64,000 nucleotides of DNA from Voacanga thouarsii (lineage: Eukaryota; Streptophyta; Magnoliopsida; Gentianales; Apocynaceae). The stretch lies in assembly GCA_026120185.1 (NCBI GenBank), contig JANUWF010001497.1, forward strand, positions 2,716,501 to 2,780,500, read 5' to 3'. This document shows positions 21,300 to 33,563 of the stretch, one piece after another. Position 1 is the first letter of the stretch; every line of letters starts with the position of its first letter. Both the position numbers and the translations under genes were made by a program. The notes under the pieces were generated by a model, which searched no databases, was not told the origin of the DNA, and saw nothing but the letters and a program-made list of their open reading frames with translations.

Positions 21300-23495
21300 C
21301 CCCTACGATGTCAAGTGTCTCTTGAAGACTCTCTCAACCAAAGGCTTGGTGAATGGATCAGCTAGATTATTCTCGGAGGCAATCTCTTCCACCCCAACTT
21401 CCCATCTCTGGATGAAATCCTGGATCAGGTGGTACTTCCTCTCGATGTACTTTCCCTTTTTGTGATTCCTGGGTTCTTTAGATTGTGATACTGCTCTAGT
21501 GTTGTCACAATACATCCCAATCAGCCTAGCCATGTGTGGCACGACTCTAAGTTGTGAAAGGAACTTCAAGAGCTAGACTGCTTCCTTGGATGCCTCCAAA
21601 GCTACCACATACTCAACTTCCATGGTTGAGTCAACAATACAATATTGCTTGATACTTCTCCTTGAAATAGCTCCTCCAGATAAGGTGAAGAAAAATCCAG
21701 TAGTAGATTTTCTCTCATCCTTCTCAGCTTGGAAGTCTGAGTCGTGTATCCTGTAGGAACCTAGTCATCTGCCCTGAAACCAGCATATAATCTCTCGTTC
21801 CCTTGAGGTACTTGAGAATATACTTTACAGCTTGCCAATGAACCTCCCCAGGGTTTGACTGATATCTACTAACTATGCCTAGGTAAAGCAGATATTTGGC
21901 CTAGTACACAGCATGGCGTACATGAGACTTCCCACAACCGAAGCGTAAGGAATCCTACTCATTCTGTCCTTTTCTTCTTGAGACTTAGGATAGTCCCTTG
22001 AAGAAAATGACAACCCATGTCTGCAAGGAATTAGAGCTCCCTTGCATTAGTCCATGCAATACCTGGCCAGCATCTTATCAATGAATGCCGCTTGAGGTAA
22101 TCCTAACATTCTCTGCTTTCTATTTCTAAGAAGTCTAATCCCGAGAATGTAGCTGGCTTTTCCCAAATCCTTCATACTGAATTGACTAGACAGCCAAACC
22201 TTTGTACATGACAATGACCCTACATCATTTTCAATGAGTAGAATGTCATCCACATACAAGACAAGAAAAATCACATTAATGTCTTTAAGTTTCCTATACA
22301 CGCATAGTTCATCCTCATTTTGAATAAATCCATAAGACTTTACAGTCTCATTAAAATGATTATTCCATGCTCTCGATGCCTGCTTAAGTCCATAAATGGA
22401 CTTCTTAAGCATGCAAACTATTTGTTCTTGGCCTTCAGCAATAAAGCTTTCTGCTTGGGACATATAGATGTTTTCGCTAAGATGTCCATTTAAAAATGTC
22501 GTCTTAACATCCATTTGCCATATCTCATAGTCATAATGACATGCGATGGCAAGGAGGATATGGATGGACTTAAGCATGGCTACCAGGGAAAAGGTTTCCT
22601 CATAATCGATTCCCTCTTTCGAGTATACCCTTTCGCCACAAGTCTAGCTTTGAAGGTTTTCACCTTCCCATATACTCCCCTCTTTCTCTTGCATACCCAC
22701 TTACACTCAATGGGTTTTATCCCTTTAGGTGAAGCTACAAGATTCCAAACTTGATTAAGGTACATAGACTCAATCTCAGCTTTCATTGCTTCATGCCATA
22801 GATTTGCATCGGCATCAGTAATAGCCTCCTCGTATCTAGTAAAGTCTTGAACCTGATGGTCAAAGACTAGCTCGAAAGCTTCTCCAGTCTATCTCTCTGG
22901 AACCCTAGACACTCTCCCACTACAATGAGGTTCCACTTGTACAGGCTCTTGAGGCTGTGTCTCAAATCATTCCACAATCGAGTTAGAAGAAGTTGATTGT
23001 AAGAAGTTGATTGTGAAGATAACTTCTCCTCTAATTCCAACCTAATTGAACCTTTAGTAGAGGTACTCTGGTCATCCGCTAAGTATCTAGCATTGGTACT
23101 AACCAGTACTTTTTGCTCCTTAGGATGATAAAAGTAACCACCATTTGTCCCTTTTGGATACCCAACAAAATAGCATAATTCTGATCTTGGTTCCAACTTA
23201 TCTCCCTTGACTAGTACATAAGCTAGACAATCCTATATCCTACAATGATTCAGACTTAGCTTACGCCCAGTCCACATCTCATACAGAGTCCTAGGTACTG
23301 ACTTGGAAGGCACCAAGTTCAGAATGTATGACGCTGTTTCTAGGGCATATCCCGAAAAAGACATTGGAAGAGTAGCATGAGACATCATTCTTCGGACCAT
23401 TTCCGTCAATGTCCTGTTCCTTCTCTCAGCTATTCCATTTTGTTGGGGTGTCCTTGGCGTAGAGAGTTGGGATACTATCCCATAATGTACTATAT
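21300..23495 (-). pseudogene. pol: Copia pol, integrase C-terminal part to RNase H, broken
   Basis: Contains, in order on the minus strand: the end of the integrase core (TPQQNG-type motif at about 23430-23460), the IN C-terminal segment (LEPRSELCYFVGYPKGTNGG, about 23140-23196), RT (IWQMDVKTTFLNG at about 22505; catalytic LYVDDILL at about 22265) and RNase H ending YHLIQDFIQRWEV and NLADPFTKPL (21303-21569). Frames are split into at least four pieces (23196-22867, 22786-22580, 22577-22047, 21569-21303) by stops and frameshifts. The YVDD catalytic box is intact here, unlike in copia-2. Confidence 0.88.
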
Positions 23496-24720
23496 AGACT
23501 CGTTCAACACATGTCTAGAATCGGCATTGTACTTCTTCAACTGCGATACATGGAATACGTCGTGAATTCCCGTTAACCCATCTGGCAACTCCAATCGGTG
23601 CGCCACCAGCCCAATTTTCTCTTTTATTGGAAACGGACCCAAATATCTCGGATTCAGCTTTCCCCCTTTTGGGTGCTTCAGAATTCCCCTATTTGGTGTC
23701 AGTTTTAGGAACACACTGTCTCCCACCTGAAATTCTAGCATTCTCCGCCTATTGTCTGCATAACTCTTTTGTCGACTTTGGGCCGCTTTCAACCTTTCCC
23801 TAATTAACTTGACCTTGTCCGACATTTCCTGAACATAGACTTCTCCCGATTTGCTTATATGTCCATCCTCTGACCAACTCCAGTATAGCAGTACTTAACA
23901 CTTTCGTCCATATAGAGCTTCATACGGAGCCATTCCAATCGAAGCTTGATAATTGTTATTGTATGATAACTCGGCATACGGCACACTTTCAATCCACTTG
24001 TCCCCAAAATTCAATACACAGGCTCTCAGCATATCCTCCAATATCTGAATAACTCTTTCTGACTATCCATCGGTCTGTGGATGCGCCGTCGTACTGAACT
24101 TCAGACTAGAACCCATCGACTCTTGAAACTTGCCCCAAAATCGGGATGTAAATCTTAGATCACGATCAGACACAATACTTGAAGGCACTCCGTGTAATCT
24201 GACTATTTCCCGCTCGTATGTCTGAGCCAAATTTTCCATTGAATCCCTTACATTCACGGGTATGAAATGCGCTGACTTGGTCAGTCGATCCACCACTACC
24301 CATATGGCGTCCTTTTAGCTCCTGGCCATAAGGAGTCCGGTAACGAAGTCCATGGTCACCTCTTCCCATTTCCATTCTGGTACTGGCAACGGTTGTAATA
24401 ATCCTGCCACCTTTCTGTGCTCTGCTTTGACCTTCTGACAAGTTAAGCACGTTGAGATGTACTTAACCACGTTTCGCTTCATCCCGGGCCACCAGTAAGA
24501 CTTTTTCAGATCTTGATACATCTTGACCTCTCCGAATGAATGGCATACTTGCTCTTATGCACTTCCTCTAAAATTTTGTTCCTCAACTGGTGCTCCTCGG
24601 GTACACACAAACGATCTCAGAAGTACAACACTCCCGCTCCGTCCTGTCGGAATTCACTGCCTTGCCATTTAAGCTCCTTATCCTTGAAAAACTGAAATTC
24701 TGCATTACTCTACTGGGCTT
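23496..24720 (-). pseudogene. pol: Chromovirus 1 integrase, broken and truncated
   Basis: Integrase in the second minus frame: zinc-binding region ending [11 protein letters not shown] (about 24430), catalytic-core start VTMDFVTG (about 24340), [14 protein letters not shown] (about 24260-24300), the second Asp in SDRDLRFTSRFWG (about 24140), HPQTDG and the GPFPIKEKIG to VFHVSQLKKYNAD linker (about 23515-23630). There is an in-frame stop at about 24315 and others downstream. It is frame-shifted relative to RNase H and stops at the breakpoint just before the chromodomain. Confidence 0.84.
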
Positions 24721-24730
24721 CAACAATCTC

Positions 24731-27700
24731 CTACCTTAGATTTGGTATCAGTTTCAGGTTGCTAATAATAATCTTCTCTTCTTGCACTTCTGCTCTTCTG
24801 TCCAACACGTCCTGAACTACCTGGACCTCCTGTACCCTTAGCCTGGCCATTCTAACTTTCCGACTCAGGGCATCAGCAACGACGTTGGCTTTCCTGGGGC
24901 GGTAGTTGATATGACAACGGTACTCTTCCAGAAATTCCATCCATCTTCGCTGCCTCAAATTCAAGTCTTTCTGGGTGAAGATGTACTTCAGGCTTTTGTG
25001 ATCAGTGAACACCTCATATTCCGCTTCATACAAATAGTGTCGCCATTTCTTTAATGCGAACACAATGGCAGTCAGCTCTAGATCATGCGTGGGATAATTG
25101 ACTTCGTGCGGTTTCAGCTTTCGAGAAGTATAGGCGATCACCTTCCTATCTTGCATCAAAACTGCTCCCAAGCCTTCCTTCGACGCATCAGTATATAGTG
25201 CATAAGGTTTATCTGCCTCCGGTAGACTCAACACAGGCGCTGTCATTAACCTCCGTTTCAACTCTTGAAAACTCTTTTCACTTTTTTCGTTCCAAACAAA
25301 GGGTATATCCTTTCTCAGCAGCCGGGTCATAGGAGATGCTAGCGTTGAAAATCCCTTAATAAACCTCCAGTAGTAGCCAACCAACCCCAAAAAGCTTCGA
25401 ATCTCGGTGATGTTCTCTGGTTGCTTCCAGTCTGAAATAGCTTCAACCTTTGCTGGGTCTACTTTGATCCCCTCCTTGGTCACCACGTGACCAAGAAACG
25501 CCACACTATCCAACCAAAACTCGCACTTGCTAAACTTGGCGTAAAGCTTGTGCTCCCTTAGCTTTTCTAGTACCAACTTCAAATGTTCTGCATGGTCCTC
25601 CAGGCTCTTGGAGTATATAAGTATGTCGTCGATGAAGACCACCACGAACTTGTCCAAGTAGGGCTGGAACACTCCATACATCAGATCCATAAATACCGCG
25701 GGTGCGTTGGTTACCCCGAAAGGCATCACCACAAACTCGTAGTGACCATATCTTGTATTGAAGGCCGTCTTAGGAATATCTTCCTCTTTTATCCTCACTT
25801 GATAGTAGCCTTGCCTCAAATCCAGTTTAGAGTAACAACTGGACCCTTGCAACTGGTCGAACAGCTCGTCAATTAACGGCAGAGGATATTTATTCTTGAT
25901 GGTCAGGTTGTTCAAGCCCCGGTAGTCAATACACAACCTTAGAGTCCCGTCCTTTTTCTTTACAAATAGCACAGGTGCTCCCCAGGGTGACGTGCTAGGT
26001 TTGATATAGCCTTGCCTCACCAACTCCTCTAGCTGCTCCTTTAATTCCTTCAACTCCGCCGGTGCCATACGATACGGGGTTCGAGACATCGGTTCCGCTC
26101 CTGGGACTAGATCAATGGTGAACTCAACTTCTCGTTTGCGAGGTAGAGAAGTGAGTTCCGCAGGGAACACGTCGGGAAAATCTTTTACCACCTCGGTATC
26201 CTCCAGAGTGCACTGGTCATTCGGCTTGTTTATCACATAAGCCAAATATCCTTGACATCCTTGCCTCAACAATTTCTGGGCTTTAGTCCCAGCTATCAAA
26301 AACTTCAATTCTTTTACTTTCTCGCCATTGAACTCCAACACGTCACATCCTGGTCTAATGAACTGAACTGACTTATTCTTATAGTCTACTCTAGCACCAT
26401 ACTTCACTAACCAATCCATCCCCAATATTAAATCATAATCATCAATAGCTAAGACTATTAGATCTCCCTCCAAGCTTTCTCTCCCTACTTCAACTTTACA
26501 ATTCTGCACATACCAATCCGCTTGCACCATTTTCCCCAAAGGCGTACTTACTATCAAGGTAAAAGGTAGTTCTACTCCATCCCAACCCAATTGATATGCA
26601 CAATTCTTATTTAAATAGGAATGGGTAGATCCAGGGTCTATCAATGCATTAATGGAACGACCTTGGATAGTAAACGTACCTTCCACTATTGCTGCATCAG
26701 CTCCAACCTCCTCCCGGTTGAGAGAGAAAACTTTTGCTTTCACCTGCGGCTTCTGCGTTCCGCTCCCGGAAGCTCCCGAGGTATTGGCTCGATTGGGCCC
26801 CGGGTTCTGAGTTGGGTTCCCCTGCCCGATCCAGAGAAGTTTAGGGCAGGCGTTCCGCAGATGATTCGGGTCCCCACAGTGGTAGCACTTCCGCTCAACT
26901 CCTTTGGACCAACAATTTTTCTCAATGTGGCCCCTTTTCCCACAGTGCCGGCATAATGGAAGATTCTGCGCCGGACCAACCGGTACTGTTCGGGCTTGCT
27001 TTCCCCGATTCTGCTATTGCTGGTTGGCAGGACGCTTGTTAGGTTGCGGCCTCTGGAAAGGTCTTGGGGGCGGTCTTGTCGGTACAAACGGTTGTGAAGC
27101 CAATCGGTTGCGATCTTCATTCTCAGTACAGGTGGCTGCGTCCACAGCCCTCGAATAAGTCACCGGTGGAGAGGGTGCTAACGCCCTTCTTAACTCTTCC
27201 CTTAATCCCTTAACAAATTTCCTTGTTCTGTTCTGTTCAGTATCCACCAGCCTCTTGCAGTACTTTGACAGTTGCGTGAACCGTGCGGCGTATTGGGCTA
27301 CCGTCATGCTTCCTTGCTTTAGATTCTGGAACTCATCTTCCCGTTTCTCCACTATCCACTGAAGGATATATTCTGTCCGGAATGCTTCCACAAAATTAGC
27401 CCATGTCCAGTCTTGGTCAATCATCTCCCAGTCGTCCTGAACCCTTTGCCACCACGCCCGAGCTGGACCCCTCAGCCGGAACGCAGCGAACTTCACCATT
27501 CGCTTCTCCATGTACTGGAGCGTGGCAAAGATGTCCTCCATTTGTTCCACTCAGTGCTCAGCTTTCTGGTCTTGTTCGGCCTCCCCCAAGAAAATAGGAG
27601 GTTGGAATTTCAAAAACCGCTCCAATGCCTCGTCTTCCCCTTTCGGATTTCTTCGCTCTGTCAAGGTTTGTAGAATCTCAGTCACCTTGTGGAACGCTTG

Positions 27701-27865
27701 CGCCATAGTTACGCTAACTGGCTCTTCCGATCCCACCTCTGGTCCCATTTCATTCTCATCCCCCTGGTTTGGTGATGGAATTTGAGTTGTATCAAACTCT
27801 GGTGTCACGGGCTCTGCCTCCGGAACCCTTCTGCTGGATGTGGCTGCGCGACGTCTGGGTGCCAT
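24731..27865 (-). pseudogene. gag-pol: Chromovirus 1 gag-protease-RT-RNase H polyprotein
   Basis: One reading frame from the ATG at 27865 (MAPRRRAATSS) to TAG at 24731, about 1045 codons, interrupted only by two internal stops: TGA at 27551-27553 (replacing Trp) and TAG at 27014-27016 (probably replacing Gln). Order: gag capsid (RGPARAWWQRV, FVKGLREEL), two zinc knuckles ([14 protein letters not shown] and [14 protein letters not shown]), protease ([13 protein letters not shown]), RT ([21 protein letters not shown]) and RNase H ([16 protein letters not shown]). The downstream 670 codons from 26743 are uninterrupted, so RT and RNase H motifs look intact. One notable change is GYYWRF where the sister copy has GYYRRF. 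Confidence 0.92.
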
Positions 27866-28137
27866 TCTAAACCATTCCCCAGATAATGAGTTTATGCATT
27901 AAAGTTAAAAATATCCAAATTGAGCATGCATTCACATTCAACATTAAGCGGAAGAAAATTAGATGCAAGTTTTGTATGAAGAATTGCATATAAATTTTTC
28001 TCAAAACTTAGGGTACCCTAGGTACTCTTATTTGCATAAATTTTGAAATAAAGCAATAAAGGTGAATGGACTCCTAGCAAAGGAGTTTATTGAAAATGGC
28101 AGGTAAAACGCCCTAAACATAGCAGAACTTGGCCTCT

Positions 28138-28614
28138 CTAATCCTCATCAGAATCATCAATGTCGGCATCATATAACCACCCCCCAGAATTCCTAGTGAA
28201 GTCCATCCTAGCCCCATCTACGAACCCATCTATTGGCTCCTTCCCGGGTCTCCTAGAACTCTCCCCGGTCTCAACTTGATTGGGTGGGGTTACAAAGGAT
28301 GGTCTAGGTGGAGATTTATAGTCTATCTCCCCTGGGTCATCATTGTCAGCAGTCAAGTCAACTATTGGACTAGGTGGGAGGGGAACATATTCCATGTCTA
28401 TCTCCTCGTCTTCACTATCAGTAACCAGGTCGATCACGGGTATTGGAGGAGGCTCAATGATCTGAACCTTATCGTCAATACTATCATCCAGGGCAATGAT
28501 TGGCTGTGGTACAGGCTGAGGTGCAGGCTAAGGCACTGGTAGGTCTTCTGGCTAGATAGGAAAGGGAGGGTGCCATTGCTGCCCTTTCCTTGCGGTTCTA
28601 ATCATTCTAACCAT
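28138..28614 (-). pseudogene. Conserved acidic ORF between primer site and gag (chromovirus 1)
   Basis: About 158 codons from ATG at 28614 (MVRMIRTARKGQQW) to TAG at 28138, on the gag strand, 87 bases inside the primer site and about 270 bases before the gag start. After the basic N-terminus it is rich in Asp, Glu and Pro (VIDLVTDSEDEE, VDLTADNDDPGE), then GESSRRPGKEP and an acidic end (DADIDDSDED). Two early stops interrupt it. The same ORF is in chromovirus 2 at 46846-47375, so it belongs to the family. I recognise no enzymatic domain. The N-terminal RTARK resembles the histone H3 tail around Lys9; see findings. Confidence 0.7.
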
Positions 28615-28700
28615 CCTACAGCATAAACAAGATAGGTCAGATAAAAGATTTGAACTTAATAAATCAAAACATGTACTATCAATACTTGTCTAAACTTAGT

Positions 28701-28711
28701 CTTTGATACCA
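28701..28711 (-). other. Primer binding site, tRNA-Met type (chromovirus 1)
   Basis: TGGTATCAAAG on the minus strand, two bases from the LTR edge at 28714; the sister copy has TGGTATCAGAG. Confidence 0.82.
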
Positions 28712-29939
28712 CTTGTAACACCCCACTACTTAGGCCCATCAGGGCCGGGGATGTAGCCCCGTCCAGAGGATAAGGGGTCTTTATAACTAGGTTACATGAA
28801 AATAAAATAAAATAAAGACTTTAAAATTAAACTTATTATAACCCAAAAGATAATTACTAGAACAAATCCCAAATAAACTGTTTGCAACAATCTCTCAAAA
28901 CATCACATAAAGTAAATAATATGAGTCTTCAAAGCATAGGCAACATCTAGCTAATGACCTCCACAGCAGGATCTTCCTGAAAACATGGCGTAAAAAGGTG
29001 GAGAGATAAGAATCTCAGTAAGCCCGTGTGTGCTTTGAGTGTTTCAGGTAAAATAATTCATGTATGCAAGTTGTAAAAGTTACATAAGAAAAAGATGCTG
29101 GCAAGCAATAAATAAGTGTTGAAAATAAAGAGTGGCGTTTCACTTTTCAAACCATACATGTGCACCATAAATTTAACCACTCAAATGGGTAGTCATGGGT
29201 TACCACACGTTGGGCCCCATGACTAGATAACAGTCAGAATGCCACACATTGTGCAAGCTGACAAAGTGTAGGTGTACAGCCTACCGGGTGAGATACTCCT
29301 CCATCTCTACACCCAAACTTACCGGTTGTCTACTCAGGAACACATAGTCCACCTGACTGAAACTTGCTAGCTCGGACCGGTATGACCTACCGGACTGGCA
29401 TCCTATCCAGGAAGGACTCACCCCTCAGAGGTGGCCACCTACTGAGAGACTTACCCTAACCCTTCAAAGACTAGTCCTGGTGGTCTACCCTTATTGAGTA
29501 CTCAACGTTGATTGTTCCACTTGGGAAAAAATTGATCATACTTTGCTTTATTCGGAAATAGCAATTAAGGGTTTCTGAAAGTCTTGTCAAAGTTAGGTTT
29601 TAGAAAAAGTTTAGCCTTTTTTGTAAAACTGCTTGTTTAACTTTCAAATGAGTTACTTGACTGAAATAAAAAGGGAAAACAGTCCTTAATTGCCTTTACA
29701 AAATAAATGTCCATATACATCGTATTTGGCTTGCCACAACAACTTTTTGGTCTTCACAAAACTCCATGCTGGAGCTTACTTGATTCTTTGCTTGCTCAAC
29801 TCAAACGTTTTCCAAGGCTGACCTAACCGCGCTTGGGGTAAACACAAAACATAAGGTTACATTCGAGCTATACCTGCCTTACATAAATAATTTCTTAGCT
29901 CAACTAGTTACAACCATGACTAGCCATGACCCTAATGTC

Positions 29940-30420
29940 CTAAGCTTTAAGGCTAGGTGATAAAGAATTTTATAAAATAAGTTTTGGTTGATAAGTTAAA
30001 ATAACTTTGGGTTCTAAAATAATTGCTAATAAATTATAGACCTAATTAATAATTCTTGAGTGTTATTTTTAATAAATAAACTAAGGTTTGAATATTAAGT
30101 CCTAAATAGTATTAATAAATGGTGATTTAAAATTAGCTTTATTATAAATAAATATTTAATTACAAATAATCTTTAATTAATTTTTAAATAAATAATAAAT
30201 AATTAGTAATAAATAAATTTAATAATGAATAAATTATTTTAAATTTTAATTAATAAATAACAGATAGATTTTAATATAAATAATATTTTATTTATTGTAA
30301 AGGATTTATTACTATATATATTATTTTTAATAAAAGATCTCATTTATTTGATAAAGAAAATATTAATATTTTAATTAATAAACCACTCCAAATCTCCCTA
30401 GAGTTTCGAATTTTATAGAG
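29940..30420. other. AT-rich segment in chromovirus LTR
   Basis: Roughly 480 bases almost entirely A and T (TTAATTAATAAATAA-like), present in each full LTR: about 38990-39420, 48740-49200, 53110-53640 and 61970-62480. No gene. It resembles a matrix-attachment-type or nucleosome-poor region by composition only. Confidence 0.5.
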
Positions 30421-32652
30421 AAAAATATAGTAGCATTCTATTCAAGGTAATAAAATTTGTTAATAAAAATAATCTAGACTTAACAAGAAAATACTTTTTC
30501 ACCATGATTTTCCTATTGCTAGAAAGGATTCATGAACACATTCTCCAACATCAAATAATAAACCAATCCATTCAAGTACACATGCTTGACTTATCACATA
30601 CTATCACAAGGCTAACTTCCTCCTAGGCATAATCACCAATCACGGCTTCAATGAAAAATAAGAACATAAAAACCTAATCACCTTTGGTGTCATGGTCTCT
30701 AACATGCTTCAAACATCCATAAAATTCATTAAGCACGAAGAACATACATTGATTCAAAAGAAAATTCATACCACTCAGTCCTATACAACAACCATTATGC
30801 CTTAACCCCATCCCCTTAATCCACATGCATATACTCAATCCCTTATCCATATTTCATTCTTCCTATCAATATCTAAGAGACATGAATGCTAAATTAAAAG
30901 AAGGATTAAAGGAAAATACTTGATTTGATGAACACTTCGATGAAGAATTAAGAAGGTCCACGCGATTGAGAGCCTTGAATGATCCAACGGGAAAACGGCC
31001 ATGGTTGATGGTTGATCAACCATTTCAGTTGGAAGAGAGACAGAGAGAGAGAGAGCATTAGAACAGTACAATCGAATGGAAGAGGATGAACAAGAAGGTT
31101 GCTCTTGACTTACCTTGTTGATGTTCTTGAGACCTTCAAAGAAAAGTTAATTTTGATCCGCTTGAAAATTCTTGTTTGCGAGGTTTTGTATTATAAATAC
31201 CAAAAATGAAGTTTAGAGATTAAATGGAAGTGATTTGGAGTATTTGAGAGTGATTGGAGGTCTTTAGAGTAGAGTTAGGCTTGAAGAAGGTTAGTGTATG
31301 TTTTTGGTGTTCTTGGTGTTCTAGGTGAAAATGGAGAGAGTTTGAGAAAGTGCTGCACAAATTCTGGTAAAGGGCTGGCCGAATGGTCTAGAGTGAATGA
31401 GGGTTTCGGTTTCAGCAAGAAGGAGTGAGAATGATCAGATTTTTTTTGAAATTTAAATGGAGGAAATGGTGGAGATGTTTAAGGTAAGAGGTTAGCTAAT
31501 GGTGTTTGTTCAATGAAGGTTTCTATGCTCTCCAATGGTGCCGGCTGAACAAGGTGGTCTTGCTGAAATGATTGAAGGTTAATGTTGCTCCAAGGCTGTC
31601 CGAAATTCAGTCTTAAATGGCAAAGGGAATTCTGGTTTATTTGCTTAATTCAAGAGTGTTTTAATGGAGTAAAATGCTGGAATTATTTGAAGTTTCAAAA
31701 AGAGTTTGAATGGAGTGATCTTAGGAGTGTTTTGAGATGTGGCTATGGAGTCTATATGCTCAAGGTAAGTGTGGGGTTCATGGTGTTTAGTTTATCGCTG
31801 ATCAAGGACCAATTCTACAGATGTTGAAGGGTGATTTTCAGCCTAGGCTTGAAAGAAGCAAAACTGGAAAAAAAATTCTGGTTTCATGGTTCAAGGGTTT
31901 CGAAGGGCTGCAAAATTTCTGTGCAGAATTTCTGCACACCTTCAACCCAATTTGCAGCTGACTCTTGAGGGAGTTTGAAGGTCTTTCTAAGGTGGTTTTC
32001 CAGCCTTCTTCCTGGAGAAATATAGAGGAGTTTTGCTGGCTTGAAGATGAATCAAAATTGCTTCATTTACTTGGTTGAAAGCTGCGAAAATGACCAGAAT
32101 TTTCCCTGGTTTTGTGCAGTTTGTGCAGTCCGAAATTGGACAGATTTTCCAGCCTTCAAACCACATAAAATGACCATTTTTTTGGCAGAAAATGAGTGGG
32201 TTTACTGGCTGAATTTCCAAAGAAACGGTCTGCAAATATTCTGGAAAATTTCCAGATTTTCCTTTACTAGAAGATGAACAACATGAAGGTGAGTTCGAAT
32301 GTGCTATCATGGTGATTGATTTTCTCTTAGAAACCCTTCCTATTTCTCCACCTATTTTCGGCCAACTTCTCATCTTCCAAAGCTGATTTTCAAAATTCAA
32401 GGTGGGGGGGATTATCACAGAATTTTTTTTTTTAATTTAAAAGAAATGATTTAATGGTTTTAAATTATAAAGATGTTAGGACAAGCTAGAGGTAATAAAA
32501 GGACAAGAATTCCTCTAGAATTCTTTTTAAGACATGAGGATAAGATTAGGTCATTCTCTTCATGTCTCCCCTAAGACAACATTCCTATTTCCATGAAATG
32601 CAAGAAAACAAAAATTCAAACTTAGTTAAGATAATCATGACAAAAGCTTAAA

Positions 32653-32716
32653 TGATGGGATTTGAACTCATGACCTTAGAAATTAATTCACCAAGCTCTA
32701 ACCACTAAACCACACT
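32653..32716 (-). other. tRNA-like block with A and B boxes in LTR U3
   Basis: Minus strand: TGGTTTAGTGGTTAGAGC (A-box-like), about 30 bases later GAGTTCAAATCCC (B-box and T-arm-like). It begins about 250 bases into the LTR. The acceptor stem does not pair, so this is a tRNA-derived relic, not a tRNA gene. Homologues are at 36841-36908, 41670-41735, 51427-51490 and 59672-59740. Confidence 0.6.
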
Positions 32717-32964
32717 AATTCTTGTTCTTATTTTCTCACCCACATATTCTTCTTGTTAAATTCCCAAGCTATCTTCCTAATTTGACCTCAAGCAAAATTA
32801 CCATTTTACCCCTCCTACTGGATAAGCATAACTAAGCATTTTAACATATAATCCACAACTCTAAAGTACATAAAATCATTCAAAAACATATATATTCATG
32901 CAAAATAATATGATATGCATCCCGACCCCCTTACTCTAGGGTTGGTTTTAGGTGGGGTTTCACA

Positions 32965-33549
32965 GACTTATTTATTGGACTTGTTTTATTCGGGCTGGGA
33001 AAATTAATTATTTGTTGGGCCATTAAGTTGGTTCTAATTAGAATAATTAATTTAGTCCAAAAGGTTAAACTAAGAGTCCAATGGCCCAGTCTAGTTTAAC
33101 ATATAGTTTTATTTAGGTTAAACAGGAGGATTGGAGATCATCATTGTTTTTTGGACAGACTCTTCTCTGTGGAAAAAGAACCACACGTCTCTCTCTCTCT
33201 CTCTCCAAAAGATATTTCTTAGTTCTGTTAGTTGTTCACCAAACGGAATTAGGCAAGCCATATACTGGAAGATCGAGAGTTTTGGCATTCACCTACATGC
33301 AAAGTCGGAGTAAGAGGCTTGCAGGAATCGCACCAGAGGCTTCTACCAGCACACCTACCCTGGTAGCCCACATTCCAGTCCAGCTAATTCTTAGAACAAG
33401 GAAATAAGGTAAGAAATTTTTAACCTCAGAGTCCCACCAGAGCCTAACCGGCACCGGCCCTAGACAAGAATTCTTCTGTTCTTGGTTTTTCTAGTTTTTT
33501 TCTTTCGCTTCTGCTTTGTGCTCTGTGTTTTCCCTTTTTCATGTCTTCA
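32965..33549 (+). repeat. Copia-2 5' LTR, last 585 bp
   Basis: Reverse-complement match to 19452-20040 of the copia-1 LTR, ending TTCA before the primer site. It contains a (CT)n tract at about 33188-33205 and degraded CCGGCACCGG palindromes at about 33448. It begins abruptly at the chromovirus 1 LTR edge. Confidence 0.85.
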
Positions 33550-33551
33550 AT

Positions 33552-33563
33552 CGGTATCAAAGC
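33552..33563 (+). other. Primer binding site, tRNA-Met type (copia-2)
   Basis: CGGTATCAAAGC, the copia primer site with two changes from TGGTATCAGAGC in copia-1. Confidence 0.78.

Larger units (their letters stand above)
17437..23495 (-). mobile_element. Ty1/copia element(s) 'copia-1', rearranged
   Basis: Minus-strand copia sequence of the same family as copia-2 (32965-58675). From high to low: C-terminal part of integrase, RT and RNase H (21300-23495), a purine tract (21255-21270), one LTR (19452-21254), primer site (19438-19449), leader and truncated gag (17437-17786). The LTR has pol 3' sequence on one side and primer site plus gag on the other, so this is the end of one copy joined through a shared LTR to the start of another. 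The low end is cut by the gag-only array, the high end by chromovirus 1. Confidence 0.85.
23496..32964 (-). mobile_element. Ty3/gypsy chromovirus 1 (Tekay/Del-like), 3' truncated
   Basis: 5' LTR 28714-32964, primer site, upstream acidic ORF, gag, protease, RT, RNase H and most of integrase. By comparison with chromovirus 2 it lacks the last ~230 bp of the interior (the chromodomain) and the entire 3' LTR. The break at about 23493-23502 joins copia-1 integrase. The high end at 32964 sits inside the copia-2 LTR. Lineage assignment rests on the chromodomain in its sister copy, the 4.25 kb LTR and the Met-type primer site. Confidence 0.87.
28714..32964 (-). repeat. Chromovirus 1 5' LTR
   Basis: 4251 bp, bounded TGTAACACCCC and GGTTTCACA on the plus strand. 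Its sense strand begins at 32964. It contains a tRNA-like block at 32653-32716, a weak TATA-like TATTTATAA at about 31190-31200, a (CT)n leader tract at about 31033-31055, a very AT-rich segment at about 29940-30420 and the repeated CCACAC motif at about 29200-29260. Short open frames inside it (for example 31582-31827 and 31987-32418) are not shared as proteins with other copies. Confidence 0.9.

Noticed and set aside
26621..26956. Plus-strand ORFs lying over chromovirus pol and gag (also 25583-25876, 44274-44543, 45311-45703, 46013-46384)
   Set aside because: Antisense shadows of well-supported minus-strand polyprotein frames.
26740..27120. 126-residue basic minus-strand ORF
   Set aside because: Overlaps the gag zinc-knuckle region in another frame; the family frame continues through it.
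31582..32418. Several ORFs of 80-143 codons inside the chromovirus 1 LTR
   Set aside because: LTR U3 sequence; the equivalent positions in chromovirus 2 and the solo LTRs do not keep the same frames.
32653..32716. Functional tRNA gene
   Set aside because: A and B boxes are recognisable but the acceptor stem does not pair and the anticodon arm is not convincing.
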